From contig JBCDBH010000402.1 in NCBI GenBank assembly GCA_039184055.1, positions 1-5,362 on the forward strand: a DNA stretch of 5,362 nucleotides, written 5' to 3'. Numbering within the stretch: position 1 is the first letter of the stretch; every line of letters starts with the position of its first letter. The notes beneath the pieces were generated by a model. It saw nothing but the letters and a program-made list of their open reading frames with translations. It was not told the DNA's origin and did no database searches. The stretch is from JBCDBH01 sp039184055 (GTDB taxonomy: Bacteria; Acidobacteriota; Thermoanaerobaculia; Multivoradales; J023). The position numbers and the translations under genes were made by a program. Shown one piece after another: positions 1 through 5,362 of the stretch.

Positions 1-2
1 GC

Positions 3-632
3 GATTTGCAGGATATTGAGTCAGGTGACTGGCTTACCGGGTTTGTTCGCGCTCCTCTCAGTCACGGCTCGGGCTTTGAGCTTATTGAGGTTGAGGACTA
101 CGACAACCCGGAGATTCGGGAGCTGAGACGCTATTTCCAATTGAGTATTCAGCTATTTGCGTCGAACAAGGATTACAGCGTGGCGTTGTTGCCTCTAGAG
201 GAACCAGAGCTTCTGGTGGTTCCTAACTCTCCAACCGATAGACCAAGGCGGGTCAGACTCCGGTTTGAAGATGTAGAGCTTCGTCCGAACGTGCCGGTTC
301 TTTCTGAAGAATTGAATGCGGAGCGTCTCGTATCAGCGCTAAATCGTTTTGGTTCTGCTCAGGCTTCGCCGATTGCATTTGTTGCTCTTGGTGAAGAGTT
401 TTATGTGGTTTACCAGGAATTACTTGACCGAGGTATGAGGCGTTTACTCTTGAAAGTTGATGTTAAGACTGGAAGACTAAGTCACAGCCTGCAGCTTGTT
501 GGCGCGGGGGCTCAAGAAGGCTCGATAATCGTAGCTCCGAGCCAGGATTTATGGGCGATTTTTCAGAAAGGGCGAATCGTCAGTTTTGGCGACGCTGAGA
601 ATAAGAGCATAGTCACCTTTTCTAGTTTTTGA
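3..632 (+). CDS. Hypothetical protein, 5' end outside the window
   Basis: The frame is open from the first bases and ends at TGA (630-632), giving 210 visible codons. A TTG at 6-8 could be called as a start, but there is too little upstream sequence to see a ribosome binding site and the frame stays open through it, so I treat the gene as truncated by the window edge. I do not recognise the family. The visible part has no membrane segment and no signal peptide. It has an acidic first third (IEVEDYDNPE), then alternating short hydrophobic runs and turns (FVALGEEFYVVYQ, LLLKVDVKTGRLSHSLQL, IIVAPSQDLWAIFQKGRIVSFGD) that look like a beta-rich, possibly propeller-like fold; that is inference. Base composition is clearly less GC-rich than the genes to the right. 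The next gene starts 63 bases downstream on the same strand, so the two may be co-transcribed. Confidence 0.7.
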   Translation, partial: DLQDIESGDWLTGFVRAPLSHGSGFELIEVEDYDNPEIRELRRYFQLSIQLFASNKDYSVALLPLEEPELLVVPNSPTDRPRRVRLRFEDVELRPNVPVLSEELNAERLVSALNRFGSAQASPIAFVALGEEFYVVYQELLDRGMRRLLLKVDVKTGRLSHSLQLVGAGAQEGSIIVAPSQDLWAIFQKGRIVSFGDAENKSIVTFSSF

Positions 633-695
633 GATCACCACTGTTCCTTGTTGCTCGGGAACGAAGTTTTGTTCACGGTTTAACCAGAGAAGGTT

Positions 696-1115
696 ATGGG
701 CCCGATGAGTGAGAATCTGCCTCTGAAACCGCAATCAGAATCTGAACAGAAGGCTGATAGTTCAAACACCAACCTTTGGGGTAAATGGGCGGTTCCTGTG
801 GCAGTCACTGGAGTGATCGCAGGGCTTGTCATAGCTCTATTGTCGGGAGCATTCATCAGCTACGCTAAAATCCAGACCAACGAGAGAGAGCTCGTTTCGT
901 TGAAGGGTCAGAATAAGAAACTCGAGCGATCCCTCTTGCAGCTTGAAGCGGCCAGGACTAAAAACTTAAATGCAGAACTTCACCTTATATACCGTCGCCT
1001 ATGTGACAGTACTGGCGGTAAACCCGAAGATGCGCAGTTAGAGGGTACCGGCTCAATGCGAGTTCTATGCAAAGATAACGATCGCCTTATTTTTGAGGCG
1101 AGCCTTCGCTTTTAG
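696..1115 (+). CDS. Small single-pass membrane protein with coiled coil, function unknown
   Basis: A 139-residue protein of no family I recognise. Residues 1-29 are polar and Ser/Asn/Glu-rich. Residues 31-56 (WAVPVAVTGVIAGLVIALL and onward) form one strong transmembrane helix. Residues 58-97 are charged with heptad-like Leu spacing (ERELVSLKGQNKKLERSLLQ), suggesting a coiled coil. A small C-terminal domain follows, with two Cys (103 and 125) that could pair if it is outside the cytoplasm. The helix starts too late for a typical cleaved signal, so a membrane anchor is likelier; orientation is unclear. ATG 696 has GAG (687-689) 6 bases upstream. ATG 705 (MSENLPL) is an alternative, with AGAAGG (688-693) 11 bases upstream. 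The gene has the lower GC of its left neighbour and lies 63 bases after it, consistent with a two-gene unit. An imperfect inverted pair GTTCC/GGAAC (643-647, 658-662) in the gap has no T-tract. Confidence 0.72.
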   Translation: MGPMSENLPLKPQSESEQKADSSNTNLWGKWAVPVAVTGVIAGLVIALLSGAFISYAKIQTNERELVSLKGQNKKLERSLLQLEAARTKNLNAELHLIYRRLCDSTGGKPEDAQLEGTGSMRVLCKDNDRLIFEASLRF

Positions 1116-1147
1116 GCTTCACGGTTTGCACGACGGTCTCGTTGCGT

Positions 1148-1172
1148 TCGAATCTAGAACGTCTAGGGTCGA
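1148..1172. repeat. Interrupted dyad in the convergent intergenic gap
   Basis: TCGA-at-CTAGA-acg-TCTAG-gg-TCGA reads as an inverted repeat: 9 of 11 arm positions pair, with a 3-base centre. It lies between a plus-strand gene ending at 1115 and minus-strand gene remnants ending at 1221, where a bidirectional transcription stop would be expected. No T-run follows on either strand, so it is not a canonical intrinsic terminator; a weak hairpin, a protein site or a chance dyad are all possible. Apart from this dyad I see nothing convincing in 1116-1220. Confidence 0.3.
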
Positions 1173-1220
1173 GATCCTCGCGAGTCCTGGCATGCATATC
1201 TTCTAGCGATGGTCTAAGTT

Positions 1221-1294
1221 TTAGCGAAAGTAACACCCTACGACGTCGATCAGTACGTTCGTGTCAATGAACGAGACCGACAGAGCTCGCTCAC
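1221..1294 (-). pseudogene. Truncated PIN-domain (VapC-like) toxin remnant
   Basis: Read on the minus strand, codons 1277-1242 give VSFIDTNVLIDV, the first beta-strand and first acidic motif of PIN-domain ribonucleases, in which this Asp helps bind the catalytic metal. The reading then loses resemblance and stops at TAA (1223-1221), so about 110 or more residues of a normal VapC toxin are missing, including the remaining acidic residues. It cannot be active. A GTG at 1294-1292 overlaps the stop of the antitoxin-like frame (GTGA), the usual VapBC arrangement, but is out of phase with FIDTN by one base, so a single base was probably lost between about 1291 and 1281. An in-phase GTG at 1319-1317 is the alternative start. 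The break, near 1240, falls close to the change from high- to lower-GC sequence, suggesting that an insertion, deletion or rearrangement cut the gene. The identification rests on one short but characteristic motif plus gene order. Confidence 0.6.
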
Positions 1295-1561
1295 AGGTGC
1301 TCGCGATAGATGGATTCACGAGTCAAGGCCTCGTCGGGCAGGGGCTTATGCCCGGGAGGGGTGGGAAAGGAGCGTACGAGATCTCGGGCAAGTCGTTCGA
1401 AGTCCTCGGGATCGAGTGTGGGCCGATTTTGCATCAGCCTGGCAACGGTCGCGTCGAGTGCTTGGCTTAAGATCGCTTTGATGGCGTCGGTGTCGTGCCG
1501 ACCAATGCTGTCGAGGATCCGTTTGTTTTTGTTCTTCGGTCAGTTCGAGCTCGATGGTCAT
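1291..1561 (-). pseudogene. Frameshifted antitoxin-like gene of a VapBC-type pair
   Basis: ATG at 1561-1559 begins MTIELELTEEQKQ, then the frame loses sense. From about 1522 the neighbouring frame continues sensibly (RILDSIGRHDTDAIKAIL) to TGA at 1293-1291. The span is 271 bases, exactly one too many; removing one A from the A-runs (minus strand of 1522-1530) restores an 89-residue protein. The reconstruction is acidic and helical, with an ordered middle (ILSQALDATVARLMQ, DPEDFERLARDLV), a Pro-rich linker (FPTPPGHKPLP) and a short C-terminal motif, DEALTRESIYREHL. A small acidic protein with a terminal peptide just before a PIN domain matches VapB-type antitoxins, where such tails bind the toxin; the subfamily is not recognised. 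It starts 36 bases after the permease stop, on the same strand. The frameshift may be a real mutation or a sequencing error in an A-rich stretch. Because the adjacent toxin is also broken, true decay is likelier. Confidence 0.6.
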
Positions 1562-1597
1562 GGCCGAGAGCCGCCTCTGACTCAGAATACCAGTCGC

Positions 1598-3301
1598 TCA
1601 CATCTCCAATTTCTCCAGATGCCGCACGCCCATCCGTAGCGGTACCCAGCTCGTTACCCCGGTCAACACAGCGATGAACACGACGCTGCCGATGGCGATG
1701 CCGCCAGCGGCGGTGCTGTCGATGAAGCGCGCGAGCAGCGGTGCATGGAGGATGGGGATGAGCGCGGCGACGACGAGGAGGATGTAGAAGACGCTGAGGA
1801 TGAAGGTGAGGGTGCCGCCGAGGCCGGAGGTGATGCGCGCCGGGTTGTCGCTGCTGAAGTCGGGAAAGAGGCTGCCGAGGCCGACGGCGAGGGCGCTGAG
1901 GGCAAGGCTGGCGAGGAGGACGGTGAGCAGGCTGGCGAGCAGCGGTAGGGGCTGGAGGGCGAGCTTCCAGCCGGTGAGCGCGGCGAGGATCAAGGTGAAG
2001 GCGGCGGTGGTGACGACGCTCAAGGTGAGTTTTTGCAGGACGAGGCGACGACGGCTCAAGGGAGTGAGGTGGAGGATCCAGAAGCGTCGGCCTTCGAGGC
2101 TGAGCAAGGGGTAGATGAAACGGGTGGTGAGGGTGGCGAGGATGAGCAGGCAGGCGCCGAGGTTGAGCAGGGCGATCCAGCCACCGCTTCCCGGCCCACG
2201 CTGGTCGAGGTTGGCGACGTAGAGGGCGAGCAGGCCGAAGAAGAGGACGAATTGGCTCCACTGGGTGGGATCGCGCCAGAAGAGCTTGATGTCTTTGCTC
2301 ATGAGAGCGCGGGTGGGCTGGGGTAGCAAGCCGAGCGCGCGATCGATGAGGGCGAGGGGGCCACGGGCGGTGGCGGCTTTTTTCTGGACGTCGCGATCCC
2401 CCAAGCTGGTGTAGCCACGTACCCACCAGCGTTCGGCAACGAGCTGGGCGAGGAGGACGGCGAAGAGAGCGTTGGCGGTGAGCAGACCGAGGGCGAAGAG
2501 GGCGGTCGGCAGATCACCGCTGGCGGCGCCGAAGACGGCGTCGGCGAACCAGGTGCTGGGCAGATAGGGCGATTGGCTGCGGCTGAGGGTGCCGGCGAGG
2601 GCGGCGAGCGGCGCGGTGTCGCCGACGGCGGCGTCGAGGGTCGGGCTGGCGAGCAGGGCGCGACGCGCCATGAGGAAGAGGAAGCCCCCCGCGAGCACGA
2701 AGAAGCCGATCCAGACGGGGCGACGGATGTGTCCGAAGAATCGCGCCAGGATGACGGCGGCGAAGGTGCCGAGAGCGGCCGGGAGGACGATGAAGGGCAC
2801 GCCGGCGACGATGAGCGCCGGGTAGAAGCCGAGCGGCGCGGCGCGTTCGAGACCGTAGGCGAGCAGCACGGGTGAGCCGAGAAAGACGGAGGCCCACGAG
2901 CTGAAGGTGACGCATTCGAGAAAGCGCGCGGTGAAAAGGGTGCCGATGGGAATCGGGCTACGCATGAGGAGGACGAGCTCGCGGGCGCGATAGAAAGTGG
3001 CGAAGGCGACGGCGATGTTGGAGAAGATGAGCATCGCGAAGAGCGCCAGGGCGAAGAGCGACAGGAGCCGACCGAGGAGGAGGTCGGCGAGCGCCACGCC
3101 ACCGCTCGAGCCGAGCAGCTCGGCACCGAATTCTTCGAGCAGCTGGAGGCCGAAACGCGTGCCGACGAAGGCGAGCAGCCACAGACCGAGCGCCGAGACG
3201 GCCACGAAGGAGACTTTGAGCCGTGATTTGCGCCACGCGCCGTCGAGCATGTTGCGCGCCGTGCGACGGCTGGACCAGATGAGGGCGTCGAGCTGGTTCA
3301 T
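1598..3301 (-). CDS. ABC exporter permease, large ABC-2-like family
   Basis: A 567-residue integral membrane protein, the membrane half of the exporter whose ATPase is encoded just upstream. About 10 to 12 hydrophobic segments are visible, roughly at residues 30-50, 76-105, 133-150, 158-187, 197-213, 266-289, 349-364, 377-400, 425-444, 450-478, 497-520 and 531-553. A polar loop (290-345) in the middle carries KDIKLFWRDPTQWSQ, and the C-terminal half has LFPDFSSDNPARITSG before a hydrophobic run. Size, central KD-FWRDPTQWSQ and DNPARI-type motif match my knowledge of the 'putative ATP-binding cassette' permeases (PF16949-like); this needs a profile search. The ATG is 3 bases after the ATPase TAA, with only a weak AAAAG before it, so translation is probably coupled. 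The substrate is not evident. The GC-rich sequence creates long open frames on the other strand that are not genes. Confidence 0.88.
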   Translation of the reverse strand: MNQLDALIWSSRRTARNMLDGAWRKSRLKVSFVAVSALGLWLLAFVGTRFGLQLLEEFGAELLGSSGGVALADLLLGRLLSLFALALFAMLIFSNIAVAFATFYRARELVLLMRSPIPIGTLFTARFLECVTFSSWASVFLGSPVLLAYGLERAAPLGFYPALIVAGVPFIVLPAALGTFAAVILARFFGHIRRPVWIGFFVLAGGFLFLMARRALLASPTLDAAVGDTAPLAALAGTLSRSQSPYLPSTWFADAVFGAASGDLPTALFALGLLTANALFAVLLAQLVAERWWVRGYTSLGDRDVQKKAATARGPLALIDRALGLLPQPTRALMSKDIKLFWRDPTQWSQFVLFFGLLALYVANLDQRGPGSGGWIALLNLGACLLILATLTTRFIYPLLSLEGRRFWILHLTPLSRRRLVLQKLTLSVVTTAAFTLILAALTGWKLALQPLPLLASLLTVLLASLALSALAVGLGSLFPDFSSDNPARITSGLGGTLTFILSVFYILLVVAALIPILHAPLLARFIDSTAAGGIAIGSVVFIAVLTGVTSWVPLRMGVRHLEKLEM

Positions 3302-3304
3302 CTT

Positions 3305-4051
3305 TTAGGCCGCCGCGTCGTCGCGGGTGAGCTCGAGGAAGACGTCTTCGAGCGAGCCGGGGCGCGCGGCGAGGGCTTTGATCTCGTCGACGGTGCCGAC
3401 GTGACGCAAGCGCCCCTGGTGCAAGATGCCGACCCGGTCGGCCATTTCTTCGGCGAGCGCGAGGGTATGGGTCGACATGAGCACGGTGAGCCCGGCACGA
3501 GTCCGGTCTTTGAGGTCGTCTTTGACCGCCCGGATGTTCTTGGGATCGAGACCGACCCAGGGCTCGTCGATCACCGCGACTTTGGGGTCGGGCAAGAAGC
3601 AGGCGGCGAAGGAGAGCTTCTGCCGCATGCCGTGGCTGTAGCTCTCGATCAGTCGATCGGCGACCCCGGCGATTTCGAATTGCTCGAGCAGGTCGTCACT
3701 CCGTTGGTGGGCGTCGGGTTCGGCGAGCCTGTGCACCCCGGCGACGAAATGCATGAATTCACGTCCGGTGAGCTTGTCGTAGAGGTGCGGCGTGTCGGGC
3801 ACGTAGCCGAGGATGGCTTTGGCGGCCAGGCTATCGGTCACCACGTCGTGACCGCCGACGGCGGCATGACCTTGAGTCGGACGGACGAGACCGGTGAGAA
3901 TTTTGATGGTGGTGGTTTTGCCGGCGCCGTTGGGCCCGAGAAAGCAAAAGAGCTCGCCACGCCGGATCTCGAGATCGAGGCCGTCGAGGGCGAGCTTGTC
4001 ACCGTAGTTCTTGGTCAGGCCGTGGGTTTCGATCATCACCGGATCGTGCAT
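3305..4051 (-). CDS. ABC transporter ATP-binding protein (exporter type)
   Basis: A 248-residue cytoplasmic nucleotide-binding subunit that should power the permease encoded directly downstream. Motifs in order: Walker A GPNGAGKT (39-46), YSHGM in place of the LSGGQ signature (138-142), Walker B VAVIDEP (158-164) with catalytic Glu163, a D-loop (GLDP, 167-170) and switch His195. All residues needed for ATP binding and hydrolysis are present. The signature resembles the YSxGM form common in single-cassette ABC-2 exporters. The Q-loop reads GYVPDTPHLYDKLTGREF, with Asp86 where Gln is usual; an acidic residue here also occurs in EcsA-like ATPases, so it need not mean inactivity. The start is ATG 4051-4049, backed by GGAG five bases upstream; the conserved domain begins at MIETHGLTKNYG. 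The preceding 150-base gap, holding a palindrome and tandem repeats, probably contains the promoter of this ATPase-permease unit. Confidence 0.95.
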   Translation of the reverse strand: MHDPVMIETHGLTKNYGDKLALDGLDLEIRRGELFCFLGPNGAGKTTTIKILTGLVRPTQGHAAVGGHDVVTDSLAAKAILGYVPDTPHLYDKLTGREFMHFVAGVHRLAEPDAHQRSDDLLEQFEIAGVADRLIESYSHGMRQKLSFAACFLPDPKVAVIDEPWVGLDPKNIRAVKDDLKDRTRAGLTVLMSTHTLALAEEMADRVGILHQGRLRHVGTVDEIKALAARPGSLEDVFLELTRDDAAA

Positions 4052-4056
4052 GTCAT

Positions 4057-4060
4057 CTCC
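4057..4060 (-). promoter_or_regulatory. Ribosome binding site of the ABC ATPase gene
   Basis: GGAG on the minus strand, five bases before the ATG at 4051-4049. It supports that start over the in-frame ATG five codons later. No convincing -35/-10 pair could be picked out in the gap upstream. Confidence 0.7.
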
Positions 4061-4129
4061 CGGTCGGCCTGGGTTTCATGGCGCTGGCTCCCACCAGACC
4101 GACGGTATCGGTTCGTCTTGCCGCGCATC

Positions 4130-4147
4130 ATGACGCACGTTCGTCAT
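4130..4147. repeat. Near-perfect 18-base palindrome upstream of the ABC operon
   Basis: ATGACG-CACGTT-CGTCAT has perfect 6-base arms, and the centre contains ACGT; only one symmetric base pair (positions 7 and 12) breaks the symmetry. It lies 78 bases before the ATPase start, in the only gap that could carry the operon promoter, and its right arm runs into the first tandem repeat unit. Position and symmetry fit an operator for a dimeric regulator. No regulator gene is visible in the window, so that role is inference; a hairpin or chance are alternatives. Confidence 0.45.
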
Positions 4148-4210
4148 ATTCGACCGCGTTGATACGACTGTATTGATTCGAGTGTGTTTATTCGACTGTG
4201 TTTATTCGAT
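4141..4210. repeat. Degenerate 14-base tandem repeat, five units
   Basis: Units on the plus strand: TCGTCATATTCGAC (4141), CGCGTTGATACGAC (4155), TGTATTGATTCGAG (4169), TGTGTTTATTCGAC (4183) and TGTGTTTATTCGAT (4197). The last two differ only at the final base; the others fade progressively, keeping TNATNCGA. The array crosses the stop codon of the transglutaminase gene (TAA, 4204-4202) and fills half of the gap before the ABC operon. It is AT-richer than its surroundings. It could be a slippage-derived minisatellite or a set of iterated protein-binding sites. Confidence 0.7.
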
Positions 4211-5362
4211 CGCGTCGATCTCGATCGCGAGGCGACCGATATAGGGAACGAGCTGAGGCCAGCGCGCGATTCCACCCTCGAGGATTTTGATGTGGGTGGC
4301 GTCGGCGATTTCTTGGCCGAGCGTCGGATCCATGCGCTGCCAGCCGGCTTCGACACAGACCTCGGGCCAGGCGTGGTAGTAGAAACCATCGAGATCGTCG
4401 CTCCACACCAAGCCGACGGCGATCCGCGTCGGCAGCTCGACCGCGCGCGCGAGAGCTGTGTAGAGCACGGTGTGTTCGTTGCAATCGCCACGACCGTCGT
4501 CGAGCACTTCGATCGCCGACGGCAGGCCCAGGACGGGAGTTTTCTCGAGCGTGCCCCACACCCACTCGTAGAGGAGTCGAGCCTGCTCGGATCGCTCGGT
4601 GGCGTCGCCGACGATTTGCCGGGCCTGTTCCTGAATCCGTGGGTGATCGCTTTCCACGAACGGTTCGGCGGCGAGATGCTCGGGGCGAGGCGCGCAGCCA
4701 CCTCCTGGAACCCCGTGCACCAGGGTGAAACCGTTGGCCGTAACGCGTTGATGGTCGTCGACCGGCAGGGGGCGCTCGACGCCCGATGCGCTCAGCACGA
4801 TCCGGCTGGCGCCACGAAAAGGTCGCTCCCCGCTCGGTTTGACCGCGGTGCGGGCGAGCAGACCGGCGGCGGCGCGACCATCCCCCGCTGTGCTGCCATC
4901 GATCGCCGTGCTCTCGTCCGATGCGAGCGTCGGGTCCATGTCGAGCGCTTCGAGCACCAGGCCGAAGGGCGTACGGGCGCGCAACATCATGCCCGCTTCA
5001 TCGAGCCAGGCTTCGGTTTCGACCCCGCCGGTTTCGAGCCTGACCTGTTGCGCTTCGCGGTCGACTCCGGCAACCGTGATCGTCTCGCGCTCGCCACACG
5101 TCACCCGCGCTTCGCTGGCTTGAAGGGTGAGCGGATCGAAGGCGTCGAGACGGTAGCGTTCCCCGGGCTCGCAGGTCGGTAGCGCGACTAGGTTGCCGAG
5201 ACTTCCCGATGCGAACGCTAGCGGGTCGTCGATCGGGATCTCGACCTCGGTGGGCGCACCGTCACCCGAGGCCAGCTCGGCGCGTAGAAGGCCGTCGGCG
5301 AATCGCCCGCTGACGCCGACTTCCTGTCCGCCCGAAGCGACCGTGAAGTCGAAGACCGCCGC
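4202..5362 (-). CDS. Transglutaminase-like (papain-fold) protein, 5' end outside the window
   Basis: The minus-strand frame is open without a stop from the window's right edge to TAA (4204-4202), giving 386 visible residues. A GTG at 5104-5102 could be mistaken for the start, but the 86 codons before it read as ordinary protein (PIDDPLAFASGSLGNLVAL, YRLDAFDPLTLQ), so the gene is partial. The C-terminal domain carries the transglutaminase-like core with its triad: Cys in GRGDCNEHTVL (codon 4483-4481), His in YYHAWPEVC (4375-4373) and Asp in RMDPTLGQ (4330-4328). The preceding helix (HPRIQEQARQIV to LLYEWVWGTL) is usual for the fold. The N-terminal part is beta-rich, including MLRARTPFGLVLEALD, as in two-domain bacterial members. 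Such proteins may be proteases, amidases or cross-linking enzymes; the reaction cannot be told from sequence. Any export signal would lie outside the window. The ABC ATPase follows 150 bases downstream on the same strand, a possible functional link. Confidence 0.88.
   Translation of the reverse strand, partial: AAVFDFTVASGGQEVGVSGRFADGLLRAELASGDGAPTEVEIPIDDPLAFASGSLGNLVALPTCEPGERYRLDAFDPLTLQASEARVTCGERETITVAGVDREAQQVRLETGGVETEAWLDEAGMMLRARTPFGLVLEALDMDPTLASDESTAIDGSTAGDGRAAAGLLARTAVKPSGERPFRGASRIVLSASGVERPLPVDDHQRVTANGFTLVHGVPGGGCAPRPEHLAAEPFVESDHPRIQEQARQIVGDATERSEQARLLYEWVWGTLEKTPVLGLPSAIEVLDDGRGDCNEHTVLYTALARAVELPTRIAVGLVWSDDLDGFYYHAWPEVCVEAGWQRMDPTLGQEIADATHIKILEGGIARWPQLVPYIGRLAIEIDAIE

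Noticed and set aside
643..674. Possible terminator between the two left-hand genes (GTTCC/GGAAC and GAAC/GTTC pairs)
   Set aside because: The stems are only 4-5 bases, the loops are long, and no T-tract follows.
1147..1154. TTCGAATC, resembling a tRNA T-loop
   Set aside because: The flanking bases do not form the 5-base-pair T-stem and no other tRNA arm can be folded around it.
1087..1197. Minus-strand open frame of 36 codons starting MHARTREDLDPRR
   Set aside because: It is very short, overlaps the end of the membrane-protein gene in antisense, and its purine-rich stretch is only 2 bases from the ATG, too close to serve as a binding site.
1261..1470. Plus-strand open frame of 69 codons opposite the antitoxin remnant
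   Set aside because: No ribosome binding site or recognisable domain, and the minus strand gives a better protein after a one-base correction.
1467..2426. Long minus-strand open frame of 319 codons within the permease gene
   Set aside because: Its translation is dominated by Arg, Pro and His and it lies in another frame of the well-supported permease; it is an artefact of high GC.
3401..4162. Plus-strand open frame of 253 codons opposite the ABC ATPase
   Set aside because: The minus strand encodes all ABC motifs; the opposite frame is a composition shadow.
4184..5182. Plus-strand open frame of 332 codons opposite the transglutaminase gene
   Set aside because: The minus-strand frame has clear catalytic motifs; the opposite frame mirrors it and shows no domain of its own.

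Overview
The window joins two kinds of DNA. The right three quarters (about 1240-5362) is GC-rich with strong G/C third-position bias; a hand count of 2581-2640 gives 50 of 60 bases G or C. The left part (1 to about 1220) is much less GC-rich (27 of 60 at 721-780) and its genes read the other way. This fits a high-GC bacterium, probably Gram-negative, carrying a piece of acquired or lineage-specific DNA. The lineage cannot be fixed from the sequence.

Left part, plus strand: the 3' part of an unrecognised gene (3-632), cut by the window edge, then a small gene for a single-pass membrane protein with a coiled coil (696-1115). I recognise neither. They converge on everything to their right, and an interrupted dyad (1148-1172) lies in the convergent gap.

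Boundary, 1221-1561, minus strand: no intact gene, but two overlapping broken reading frames look like the remains of a VapBC-type toxin-antitoxin pair. The antitoxin-like frame is complete except for one extra base near its start. The PIN-domain toxin keeps only its first strand and Asp motif (FIDTNVLID) and is then cut off about where the composition changes. This is the most interesting feature of the window and is easily missed because both frames are disrupted.

Right part, all minus strand, read from right to left: a transglutaminase-like cysteine protease-fold protein with a visible Cys-His-Asp triad (4202 to beyond 5362, 5' end missing); a 150-base gap holding a degenerate 14-base tandem repeat and a near-perfect 18-base palindrome; an ABC exporter ATPase (3305-4051); and its membrane partner, a large ABC-2-like permease (1598-3301), starting 3 bases after the ATPase stop. 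ATPase and permease should form one exporter of unknown substrate. The transglutaminase may be functionally linked to it, but only adjacency and strand support that.
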